Assembly (NCBI GenBank): GCA_963815185.1
Contig: CAWFGC010000004.1
Location: forward strand, 682,001 to 746,000
Length of the DNA: 64,000 nt
Source of the DNA: SHZL01 sp963815185
Lineage (GTDB): Bacteria > Pseudomonadota > Gammaproteobacteria > Xanthomonadales > SZUA-36
Direction of reading: 5' to 3'
Made by a program: the position numbers and the translations under genes. The notes below the pieces were generated by a model. It had not been told where the DNA came from, made no database searches, and worked only from the letters and a program-made list of their open reading frames with translations. Positions 56,320 to 64,000 of the stretch are shown piece after piece (the stretch's first letter is position 1; every line of letters starts with the position of its first letter).

Positions 56320-56519
56320 TCCTGGTTCCTCCATTCAGATCCCGGAAGCGCCAAGGGAAGCGCTTCGCTGATAAGCAGGATATTTAACATACTCCGGCGA
56401 ATGGCGGGCAGACATGGATCAAATACATGCTCGAATTTCGCAAATATTCCTATTCCAACTGCGCCTGCATCGGAGCCTGGAACTCCGTCGCGCGGCCGGG
56501 ATCCAGAGTGCCTGCTTAC

Positions 56520-57054
56520 TTAGGCGTCAAACTTGAATTTCTGTCCACCGACCGATGCTTCGAACATCAGGCCGCCGGTGGTATTGGTAAATACAGCGAC
56601 ACCACTGTTGTAACTGGCATCGGCCGCGGCGCCGGCCGTGGCGGCGACGGCAGAAGCCTGGGCGCCCATTTCGTAGTTACCCCGCTTGAAATCGTCCAGC
56701 GCGGTTTGGTCGCGAAAGAAAATGAATTCCGCATAGGCCTGGCCGCCCAGTTGCAGTCCCACCGTAATCTGGCTGAGCGAGGTGGTGCCGATCACTTTGT
56801 CGCCGGCAATCACGAGGCCCTTGCCGTGCGCGCCGCCGATGCCGATACCGCCTTTGCCGACGCTGGGAAACACCGCGTAACCGGCCGCGTTCTTGAACCA
56901 GTCTTCCATGCCGGCGTCCTTGGCCACGATATCCAGTATGGCGGCCTTTGACCTTCAATTCCATCTTGTCGTTCGGGTTCGGCTCCCAGGCCCAGGCGCT
57001 GGATACGCTCAGGATCAAAATGAGGATCAGTAGTGAAAGCGCGGCTTTGCGCAT
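56520..57054 (-). CDS. Secreted SYLF (Ysc84-like lipid-binding) domain protein, one frameshift
   Basis: A signal peptide (MRKAALSLLILILILSVSSA) is followed by the SYLF domain: AKDAGMEDWFKNAAGYAVFP, SVGKGGIGIGGAHGKGLVI, SQITVGLQLGGQAYAEFIFF and the ending GGLMFEASVGGQKFKFDA. The frame breaks near 56945. About 178 aa. SYLF proteins bind phosphoinositides in eukaryotes; bacterial members are secreted or periplasmic with unknown role. It precedes gltA on the same strand with a 200-bp gap in which I see no gene. Confidence 0.87.
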
Positions 57055-57281
57055 GGTTTTTCTCCTTGATTGATAGGATATTGTTCTGTTGTCCAGCGCT
57101 GTTCAGACAGCGCGGCCTCCAGGCGAGTTCAGTCCTATTTTGTCACGTTGCGCGCGCCCATTACAGCCGCGATCCCCGGCGGCCAGAAGCAGCAGCATTG
57201 GCGGGCAGCCCGCGTGATCCGGTAAGCTACACGTTTTGGGGGCAGGCAAACCGTCCAGCCCCATCGATCGACCGGATTCGT

Positions 57282-58213
57282 ATGGCGCGAAAAGTCATTA
57301 TTACATGTGCGGTTACCGGCTCCATTCACACCCCCACGATGAGCCCCTATCTGCCGGTTACTCCGGCGGAAATTGCTGACAGCCTCGATAGAGGCGGCCG
57401 AGGCGGGCGCTGCCATCATCCATTTGCATGCACGCGACCCCGAGACCGGTCAGCCAAGCGCCAACCCCGATCATTTCATGCAATTTCTGCCCCGGATCAA
57501 GGCCGGATGCGACGCACTGATCAATATTTCGACCGGTGGCAGTTCCTTGATGTCGCTGGACGAACGGCTGGCCCCGGCGCGTCTGGCCCAGCCTGAGATG
57601 TGTTCGCTCAACATGGGCACGATGAATTTTGGCATTTTCCCACTGCAGGAGCGCTATTCCGACTGGAAGTATCCCTGGGAGCCAAAATTGCTGGATGCCA
57701 CGCGCCGGGTTCCGTTCACCAACACCTTTGAAAATATCGAGATGATCCTGGATGATCTCGGCCGCGACAAGGGTGCGCGCTTCGAATTCGAGTGTTATGA
57801 CCTGGGTCAGATCGAAACGCTGGCGTTTTATCTCAAAAAGGGCCGCGTGCAAGCGCCCTTGTATGTGCAGTTCGTGCTCGGCGTGCTCGGTGGGGTCGGC
57901 GCCTCGGCAGACAATCTGATGGCGATGAAAGCCTGCGCCGATCGCTTGCTCGGCGATCAGTACGAATTCTCGGTACTGGCCGCCGGGCTCGATGCAGATG
58001 CGGCTGGCCACGATGGGTGCGGTCATGGGAGGCAACGTCCGGGTTGGCCTGGAAGACTCCCTCAGCATCGCGCCACGGGAACTGGCCCGCAGCAATGCCG
58101 AGCAGGTCAAGAAGATCCGGCTCATCCTGGAAACGCTGAATCTGGAAATCGCCACGCCGGACGAAGCGCGGGCGCGCCTGCAGACCAAGGGCAAGGACCA
58201 GCAGAATTTTTAA
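57282..58213 (+). CDS. BKACE-family beta-keto acid cleavage enzyme (DUF849), two frameshifts
   Basis: The family condenses beta-keto acids with acetyl-CoA, giving a CoA-ester and acetoacetate; the founding member is Kce of lysine fermentation. Seen are MARKVIITCAVTGSIHTPTM, then after a break near 57390 AAEAGAAIIHLHARDPETGQ (metal-binding His pair), INISTGGSSLMSLDERLAPA and FEFECYDLGQIETLAFYLKK. After a second break near 57990 come MGGNVRVGLEDSLSIAPREL and NAEQVKKIRLILETLNLEIA. About 310 aa. The substrate is unknown. The stop overlaps that of the next gene by 2 bp, tail to tail. Confidence 0.88.
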
Positions 58214-59154
58214 TCTGATTGCTTAACGATGTCGATATTCCAGTTGGGGCCCGATGCAACGTGGAATGTGTCGGCAAAATTGCCTTGATTGATCGCCAGC
58301 GCCACCTTGTTCAGGCTGTTCAGATACAGCAGCGTCTCGCCCACGGCAACCTCGCCGAAAGTCGGAAAATAGGGCAGCGTTTGCTGCAACACAATGGCGC
58401 CGCCTTTGGAGATCTTGATGCTGACCCGGTCGCCGGCCTGCAGGTTCAGCCGCTCAAAGGTGGCGCGGTCAATATTGGTCCAGATGTTGCCATACTGCGG
58501 GTCGAGAATTTCGATGTTGCCGTAAATCCGGCCGTCCTCGAAGCGCGGTTTCTGGTATGGAATCATCACCACCTGTGGCGGCAACTCAGGACCCACCTGT
58601 TCAAATGAAATCACACCGGCAGCAAGACGCGCCCCGGTGTAGGCGTACACATCACGGCCATGGAAAGTCCAGGAGTTTTGCGAATGGGCGAGGCGGTTGA
58701 CGGTTTCGTCGATTTCACGCACTGCAGCCACGCCCAATTGTTCCGCCACCGCAGTCAAACTGCCATTGTCCGGTGAAACAAAATAATGTCCGGATTTGGT
58801 TTGCAGCACCACGGATTTCCGCGCAGTGCCCACGCCGGGATCGACCACCGAAACAAACACAGTGCCCGGGGGCCAGTACTCGGCCGTTTGCGCCAGCCGC
58901 AAGGAGGCTTGCCAGATATTGAAGGCGGGAATTTCGTGGGTCAGATCGTAGATGGCCAAATCCGCTGAGACGCTGACCGCCACGCCTTTCATTGCGGCCA
59001 CGGCTCCATCCTTGATGCCGAAATCCGATTGCAGCACCAGCGGGCCGGCTGACCAAACCGGCGAACTCAGAAGCAGGCTGCAGAACGCGAAAACAGCGCC
59101 AAACCATGGCTGCGGTCGCCGTGTGTTGCAATTTGCCGATTTCCTGTCTTTCAC
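58210..59154 (-). CDS. SAM hydroxide adenosyltransferase-like protein with signal peptide
   Basis: The core matches the DUF62/SAM-hydroxide-adenosyltransferase family related to fluorinase: VLQSDFGIKDGAVAAMKGVA, AIYDLTHEIPAFNIWQASLR, GTVFVSVVDPGVGTARKSVV and FVSPDNGSLTAVAEQLGVAA. Cytosolic members split SAM into adenosine and methionine. Here an N-terminal signal peptide (FGAVFAFCSLLLSSPVWSA) precedes the core, so the protein should be exported, where SAM is not expected. The usual Y after the DFG-D motif is replaced by A (DGAVAAMKG). 314 aa, intact frame. Confidence 0.8.
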   Translation of the reverse strand: MKDRKSANCNTRRPQPWFGAVFAFCSLLLSSPVWSAGPLVLQSDFGIKDGAVAAMKGVAVSVSADLAIYDLTHEIPAFNIWQASLRLAQTAEYWPPGTVFVSVVDPGVGTARKSVVLQTKSGHYFVSPDNGSLTAVAEQLGVAAVREIDETVNRLAHSQNSWTFHGRDVYAYTGARLAAGVISFEQVGPELPPQVVMIPYQKPRFEDGRIYGNIEILDPQYGNIWTNIDRATFERLNLQAGDRVSIKISKGGAIVLQQTLPYFPTFGEVAVGETLLYLNSLNKVALAINQGNFADTFHVASGPNWNIDIVKQSD

Positions 59155-59347
59155 ATACTATCTCCGGCCAAGTCGGATGCAGTGCCTCTTGGATTCGGTT
59201 CGCCTGTCGGAGCGTAACCGCAACAGGGCCACACTGCCACCCGCAAGGCGGCATCAATGATACTGAATTTTCGCCTGCTCGTTGCCGGCATTTTGCTCGC
59301 TGCGGTCACCACGGCCGGTGCGCAGCCCATCAGGAGGTCTCGGGGAA

Positions 59348-60706
59348 ATGAAGGACTTGACGCAAGGGCCGATCACGGGTCACCTGGTCCGCATGGCCAT
59401 CCCGATGGCCATCGGGATGGTGTTCCAGACGCTTTACTACCTGGTCGACCTGTATTTCGTCGCCAGGATCGGCGACACCGCCATCGCGGGAGTAAGTTCA
59501 GCCGGCAACCTGCAGTTCCTGGTTATGGCCCTGACCCAGGTGCTGGGGGTGGGGACGATGGCGCTGATTTCACATGCCAGCGGCCGCAAGGACCGCGATG
59601 ATGCGCTGTTGATTTTCAACCAGAGCCTGGCATTGGCGGCACTGTGCGCCGCCGCCACGCTGCTGGGCGGATATGGCCTGGCGCATCGCTACATGGGAAC
59701 CCTGGGCGCCGACGCGGCTACCGCGGCTGCAGGCACGACCTATCTGTACTGGTTTTTGCCGGGTCTCGCGCTGCAATTTGCGCTGATTTCTATGGGCTCG
59801 GCCTTGCGCGGAACCGGCATCGTCACCCCCACCATTGTCGTGCAGATCCTGACCGTTCTGCTCAATGCATTGCTGGCGCCGATCCTGATCGCGGGCTGGT
59901 TCACCGGACGGCCGCTGGGCGTGGCCGGGGCGGGGCTGGCCACCTCCATCTCGGTGGCGGTCGCGGTGGTGATGATGCTCATATACTTTCAGCGTCTGGA
60001 GCGGTTCGTGGTGTTCGATGTCACCCTCATGCTGCCGCGCGTGGCAGCATGGAAGCGCATCCTCGTGGTCGGCCTGCCGCCTGGGGGCGAGTTTGCGCTG
60101 CTGTTCGTTTACATGGCTGTAATCTATTTTGCCATTCGCGGCTTTGGACCTGAGGCGCAGGCCGGTTTCGGCGTTGGCTCACGCGTGATGCAGGCGGTAT
60201 TTCTGCCGGCCATGGCCATTGCATTCGCCACAGCGCCGGTGGCGGGGCAGAACATGGGGGCCGGCCTGCATCAGCGGGTGAGGGCGACCTTCAGGAGTGC
60301 CGCCTTGCTGCTCAGCGTCATCATGCTGGGGCTGACCCTCTTCTGTCAGGTGCGGCCCGCAATACTCATTGCCTTTTTCACCAAGGACCCCGGCGTCATT
60401 GCCGTGGGCGCCGAGTTCCTGCAGATCATCTCGTTCAACTTCGTCGCCAGTGGCATCGTCTTTACCTGCTCCGGCATGTTCCAGGCCATTGGCAATACGG
60501 TGCCGTCACTGGTGGCCAGCGCCAGCCGCATTGTGACCTTCGCCGTTCCGGCCCTATGGATGTCCGGTCAGGCATGGTTCCACCTGTACCACCTGTGGTA
60601 CCTGTCAATGGCCACGGTAACCCTTCAGGCGCTGGTGGCCTGGTGGCTGCTCGGCCGTGAAATGGATCGCAAAATGGGATGCCGGCGCCTGCAAATCCGT
60701 AGCTGA
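59348..60706 (+). CDS. MATE-family multidrug/metabolite efflux transporter
   Basis: ATG 59348 follows an AGGAGG region and starts MKDLTQGPITGHLVRMAIPM. Twelve hydrophobic segments are visible, with the MATE landmarks FQTLYYLVDLYFVARIGDTA, GVGTMALISHASGRKDRDDA, LRGTGIVTPTIVVQILTVLL and FTCSGMFQAIGNTVPSLVAS. 452 aa, normal. Family members exchange Na+ or H+ for cationic drugs or metabolites; the substrate is unknown. A short signal-peptide-like frame (from 59257) overlaps its leader. Confidence 0.9.
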   Translation: MKDLTQGPITGHLVRMAIPMAIGMVFQTLYYLVDLYFVARIGDTAIAGVSSAGNLQFLVMALTQVLGVGTMALISHASGRKDRDDALLIFNQSLALAALCAAATLLGGYGLAHRYMGTLGADAATAAAGTTYLYWFLPGLALQFALISMGSALRGTGIVTPTIVVQILTVLLNALLAPILIAGWFTGRPLGVAGAGLATSISVAVAVVMMLIYFQRLERFVVFDVTLMLPRVAAWKRILVVGLPPGGEFALLFVYMAVIYFAIRGFGPEAQAGFGVGSRVMQAVFLPAMAIAFATAPVAGQNMGAGLHQRVRATFRSAALLLSVIMLGLTLFCQVRPAILIAFFTKDPGVIAVGAEFLQIISFNFVASGIVFTCSGMFQAIGNTVPSLVASASRIVTFAVPALWMSGQAWFHLYHLWYLSMATVTLQALVAWWLLGREMDRKMGCRRLQIRS

Positions 60707-60743
60707 ACAGCCGACGCGTGAACCGTGCAGCTGCCGCGCCGAA

Positions 60744-61673
60744 CTAGGCGCCGCCCGCAGGAGCTTTGCCTTTGGCGATATTGGTCGCCAGCGCCATCAT
60801 CGAACTCAGATCGGCCAGATTGGCCGGAACGACCAGGGTGTTGCCGGCCTTGGCAAGGTTGCCGAACTGGGCGATGTACTGCTGGGCAATACGCAATTGC
60901 ATGGCTTCGTCACCGCCTTCCTGGGTGACCACTTCCGCCACGCGCCGCAGCCCGTCCGCCGTCGCGGTGGCGACCGCGAGAATGGCGGCCGCTTCACCAT
61001 CGGCTTCGTTGATTTGCTGCTGCTTCTTGGCTTCGGATTCCTTGATGACACGCTGCTTTTCGCCCTCTGCCTGATTGATTTTGGCGTCGCGTTCGCCCTC
61101 GGAGGTCAGAATCACCGCCCGTTTCTCACGTTCGGCCCGCATCTGCTTTTCCATCGCCCCCAGCACATCCGGCGGCGGGTTGATGTTCTTGATCTCGTAG
61201 CGCAGCACTTTCACGCCCCAGGGATCGGATGCTTTATCCAGTTCTTCCACCACGTTGGCGTTGATGGTGCCGCGTTCCTCGAAGGTGCGATCCAGGTCGA
61301 TTTTGCCGATCTCGCTGCGCAAGGTGGTTTGCGCAAGCTGGGATATGGCGAACATGTAATCGCCTATGCCATAGGATGCGCGGCTGGGATCCAGCACCTG
61401 CATGTACAGCACGCCATCGACACCGACCTGCACGTTGTCCTTGGTGATGCAAACCTGCTCTGCAATATCGGCCGCCATCTCCTTCAGTGTGTGGCGATAG
61501 GCTACACGTTCGATGAAAGGAATCAGAATGTGAAAGCCGGCACGAAGTACCCGGCTGTACTTGCCCAGCCGCTCCACCACGTAGGCATTTTGCTGTGGCA
61601 CGACGACGGCGGTTTTGGCCAGGATGAATACGACCACCACGGTGATCGCGAGTGCGACATAAAGTGAGTTCAT
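60744..61673 (-). CDS. qmcA: Slipin/QmcA-type SPFH membrane protein
   Basis: One N-terminal membrane helix (LYVALAITVVVVFILAKTAV) leads to the SPFH domain: VVPQQNAYVVERLGKYSRVL, AGFHILIPFIERVAYRHTLK and NVQVGVDGVLYMQVLDPSRA. A charged coiled-coil helix (MEKQMRAEREKRAVILTSEG) follows and it ends NLADLSSMMALATNIAKG. 309 aa. The partner NfeD-like gene is directly upstream at 61745-62176, the standard pairing. Such proteins organise membrane microdomains and regulate FtsH-type proteolysis. Confidence 0.92.
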   Translation of the reverse strand: MNSLYVALAITVVVVFILAKTAVVVPQQNAYVVERLGKYSRVLRAGFHILIPFIERVAYRHTLKEMAADIAEQVCITKDNVQVGVDGVLYMQVLDPSRASYGIGDYMFAISQLAQTTLRSEIGKIDLDRTFEERGTINANVVEELDKASDPWGVKVLRYEIKNINPPPDVLGAMEKQMRAEREKRAVILTSEGERDAKINQAEGEKQRVIKESEAKKQQQINEADGEAAAILAVATATADGLRRVAEVVTQEGGDEAMQLRIAQQYIAQFGNLAKAGNTLVVPANLADLSSMMALATNIAKGKAPAGGA

Positions 61674-61744
61674 CGAACCTCCAATGGTGAGCGGTGAGGC
61701 ATGGAGCGGCTAAGCACTTCTGGGCTTGTGGCTGTTACAGTCCA

Positions 61745-62176
61745 CTAGTCACTGCTGACATGCATGGTCAGGCCTTCGGTTTTCAGCACTTCCACCTTCG
61801 AGCCGGCGGTAATGACCCGGGAACCGATGTTCTTGACGTTCCACACCGAGCCGCGAAACTCGAGTTTGCCACTGCTGCCGGGGGCGAGATCGGTCTGGAT
61901 TTCCACCACATCCCCGGTAACGCCTTCTTTTACCTCTGCGTCGTTGCCGCGAATTTTCTCGTACAGGCTCTTGCGAAACGTGAACATCGAGACCAGTGAG
62001 AGCGCCGCGAACAACAGCCACTGGGCCCATTCCTGCATTTCGACCCCGGCCAATCCCAGCAGCCCGACCAGCGCGGCAGACAGACCGAGAAAGACGAGAT
62101 AGAACTGGGCATCGACGGCGAATAGCTCGGAGCCGAACAGTATCGCGCCTATGATCATCCATCCCCACCAGGTCAT
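61745..62176 (-). CDS. NfeD-like membrane protein (YbbK type)
   Basis: Three or so hydrophobic segments (WGWMIIGAILFGSELFAVDA, FYLVFLGLSAALVGLLGLAG, WAQWLLFAALSLVSMFTF) precede a C-terminal OB-fold domain (GVTGDVVEIQTDLAPGSSGK, LEFRGSVWNV). 143 aa, the short NfeD1b form that pairs with slipins. It lies 71 bp upstream of the qmcA-like gene on the same strand. Confidence 0.9.
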   Translation of the reverse strand: MTWWGWMIIGAILFGSELFAVDAQFYLVFLGLSAALVGLLGLAGVEMQEWAQWLLFAALSLVSMFTFRKSLYEKIRGNDAEVKEGVTGDVVEIQTDLAPGSSGKLEFRGSVWNVKNIGSRVITAGSKVEVLKTEGLTMHVSSD

Positions 62177-62260
62177 CCCATGTCTCCTGCGTCAGCGTCT
62201 TATCACTATAACCCGATGTGGGCTGTCAGAGAACACCATGCGGGGTACAATGCCGTCGAC

Positions 62261-63284
62261 ATGGATAGCTGCGACACATTGCTCGACGCCATCGGCAACA
62301 CGCCGCTGATCCGCCTGCGCAAAGCCTCCGAGGTCACCGGCTGCATCATACTTGGCAAGGCCGAATTCATGAATCCGGGCGGTTCGATCAAGGACCGCGC
62401 GGCCAAATACATTGTCCTCGATGCCGAGGAGCGCAATGAGCTGCGGCCCGGCGGTGTGATCGTAGAAGGCACGGCGGGCAATACCGGCATTGGCCTGGCG
62501 CTGGTCGGCAATGCCCGCGGCTACCGTACCGTGATCACGATCCCGGAAACCCAGAGCCAGTGAAAAGAAAGAGACGCTGCGTCTATTGGGCGCCGAGTTG
62601 CATGAAGTGCCCGCGGTGCCGTTCAAGAATCCGGAAAACTATGTGCACGTGGCCGCGCGGCTGGCCGCGGAGTTGGCCAAATCCGAGCCCAACGGCGTGC
62701 TTTACGCCAATCAATGGGAAAACCTGGCCAATGCGGAAGGACACTACCGCTCCACCGGGCCTGAGATCTGGCGTCAAACCGGGGGCAAGGTGGATGCGTT
62801 CTGCTGCGCCATCGGTACCGGCGGCACCATATCCGGCGTGGGGCGTTACCTGAAGGAACAAAGTGCCGGATATTGTCATTGCCGTGCCGATCCGCTCGGT
62901 TCTTGCATGTATCACTATTTCAAACACGGCGAGCTGCGCTCCGACGGCAATTCCATCACCGAAGGCATTGGCCAGGGGCGCATTACCGCCAATATCGGCA
63001 GCGCGCCGGTGGATGACGTATTCCAGATTCCGGACGAAGAAGCCCTGCCGGTGATTTTCGACCTGCTCTCCGAGGAGGGTCTGTGCCTGGGTGGCTCCAG
63101 TGGCATCAACGTCGCCGGCGCCATCCGCCTGGCCCAGCAGATGGGGCCGGGCCACACCATCGTCACGGTGCTGTGTGATTTTGGCACGCGCTACCAATCC
63201 AAGTTGTTCAATCCGGTGTTCCTGCGCGAAAAGGACCTGCCGGTTCCGGTTTGGCTTGAGCACCAGGGCGTGGACCGAGCATAA
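62261..63284 (+). CDS. cysK: Cysteine synthase A, three frameshifts of which two compensate
   Basis: CysK makes cysteine from O-acetylserine and sulfide. The PLP lysine lies in AEFMNPGGSIKDRAAKYIV, the substrate loop in VEGTAGNTGIGLALV. After a break near 62562 the frame gives GAELHEVPAVPFKNPENYVH and AIGTGGTISGVGRYLKE. A short stretch (62868-62890) reads SAGYCHCRA instead of VPDIVIAV, which the other frame supplies, so two nearby indels cancel. GGSSGINVAGAIRLAQQMGP completes the phosphate site. About 341 aa, the long CysK subfamily. Confidence 0.9.
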
Positions 63285-63412
63285 TGCGCGGGCACACCAA
63301 ATGACAGTCACCGATTCTGCCGGACAGCTTTGTCGTGCTGGAATTTAGCAGATAGTCGAAAAAGGTGGGGCAGGGCGGATGAAACGATCCCGCTTCCAGC
63401 CGCTTGATGCCC

Positions 63413-63853
63413 TCACCAAACGCCGGTATTGGGCATCGAAGCCCAGGGTTCGGCCGGCTCGAGCGCTTCACCCTTTTGCAGCAATTCGATGGAGATATTG
63501 TCCGGCGAGCGCACGAAGGCCATGCGGCCGCAGCGCGGCGGGCGATTGATCGTCACACCGGCATCCATCAGCTTCTGGCAGGCCTGGTAGATATCGTCGA
63601 CGCCATACGCCAGGTGGCCGAAATTTCTGCCGCCATCGTAGCCCGATTCATCCCAGTTGTGGGTGAGTTCGATGGCGGGTGCTTCTCCGGCTTCGAACCG
63701 CTCCCGATCTTCGGGCGCAACCAGAAAGATCAGCGAGAAGCGCCCTTCCGGAAAGTCATGGCGGCGCGCTTCGACCAAACCGAGCTGATTGCAGTAAAAA
63801 TCCAGTGAGGCGTCCAGGTCGCTGACGCGGACCATGGTGTGCAAATATTTCAT
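63413..63853 (-). CDS. gloA: Lactoylglutathione lyase (glyoxalase I)
   Basis: The VOC fold is clear: MKYLHTMVRVSDLDASLDFY with a metal-binding His, CNQLGLVEARRHDFPEGRFS, AIELTHNWDESGYDGGRNFG with a metal-binding Glu, HLAYGVDDIYQACQKLMDAG with a second His, and FVRSPDNISIELLQKG with the final Glu. Glyoxalase I converts the methylglyoxal-glutathione hemithioacetal to lactoylglutathione. 146 aa, normal. No glyoxalase II adjoins it. Confidence 0.92.
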   Translation of the reverse strand: MKYLHTMVRVSDLDASLDFYCNQLGLVEARRHDFPEGRFSLIFLVAPEDRERFEAGEAPAIELTHNWDESGYDGGRNFGHLAYGVDDIYQACQKLMDAGVTINRPPRCGRMAFVRSPDNISIELLQKGEALEPAEPWASMPNTGVW

Positions 63854-64000
63854 TGGGGACTCCCGGGGCCCGTTGACAGGCCCGAATACATTGCCGTTTC
63901 AGCTAGTGTACGTATGAGCGGGCTCACGCGAAAGGCGCAACAGGCGGTGCGGTGGGGTGAAACGCGGTTTGGTCGCTCAGAGCTTGCAGCTTGAGTGGGC
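63854..64000. other. Window end without recognisable gene
   Basis: Upstream region of gloA. A 26-codon frame from ATG 63914 exists but has no supporting ribosome site or homology. Confidence 0.4.

Noticed and set aside
1..64000. CRISPR array, prophage or insertion sequence
   Set aside because: No regularly spaced repeat series, phage genes or transposase were seen on either strand.

Overview
The window reads as a chromosomal segment of an uncultured gammaproteobacterium, at roughly 60% G+C by eye. The main reason is gene order: queG / nnr-tsaE-amiC-mutL-miaA-hfq-hflX-hflK-hflC-DUF2065-purA is the classic gammaproteobacterial superoperon, and smc-zipA-ligA, pqiABC, scpA-scpB-rluB, rnr-rlmB and qmcA-nfeD are further typical groupings. 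A type IV pilus minor-pilin/PilY1 operon and a tRNA-Leu(CAG) fit the same assignment. No rRNA, CRISPR array, transposase or integrase was seen.

Layout. 1-5.6 kb (minus): fimT-pilV-pilW-pilX-pilY1, with pilY1 running off the left edge. 5.9-8.6 kb (plus): gltX, a WYL-domain regulator and a small membrane ORF. 8.8-10.3 kb (minus): a class III aminotransferase. 10.4-23.2 kb: queG (minus) diverging from the nnr-to-purA superoperon. 23.2-23.9 kb: a VIT-family transporter. 24.0-34.6 kb (plus): the most interesting region. It holds an OmpR-type regulator, a type 1 copper protein, an outer-membrane barrel-like protein and a hybrid histidine kinase, then a second operon of cupredoxin-CARDB protein, diheme cytochrome c, decaheme MtrA/DmsE-like cytochrome and MtrB/PioB-like porin. 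34.6-36.3 kb: a broken START-like gene duplicated around a higBA toxin-antitoxin pair. 36.4-40.2 kb (minus): tRNA-Leu and pqiABC. 40.3-43.2 kb (plus): rnr, rlmB. 43.4-46.6 kb (minus): yciO, scpA, scpB, rluB. 46.8-47.4 kb: bolA and queF, tail to tail. 47.6-54.9 kb (plus): smc, zipA, ligA, a lipid kinase. 55.0-57.1 kb (minus): gltA and a SYLF-domain protein. 57.3-64 kb: a BKACE-type enzyme, an exported SAM-hydroxide-adenosyltransferase-like protein, MATE efflux, slipin/NfeD, cysK and a glyoxalase.

The 24-34.6 kb block looks like a self-contained extracellular-electron-transfer locus. MtrA- and MtrB-like proteins would form the outer-membrane electron conduit, the diheme cytochrome and two copper proteins would carry electrons in the periplasm, and a local two-component system would control expression. 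Both operons are preceded by the same promoter architecture: four TTTA/TTCA half-sites every 11 bp, then a TAGnAT -10 at identical spacing (48 bp from first half-site to -10). This is the layout expected for an OmpR/PhoB-family activator.

Caveat. About 30 single-base frameshifts interrupt otherwise well-conserved genes, many of them normally essential (gltX, gltA, smc, purA, zipA). Several fall at homopolymers. I read them as indel errors of the assembly, not pseudogenes, and give full-length gene spans across them. The apparent hflK-hflC fusion is probably one such artefact.
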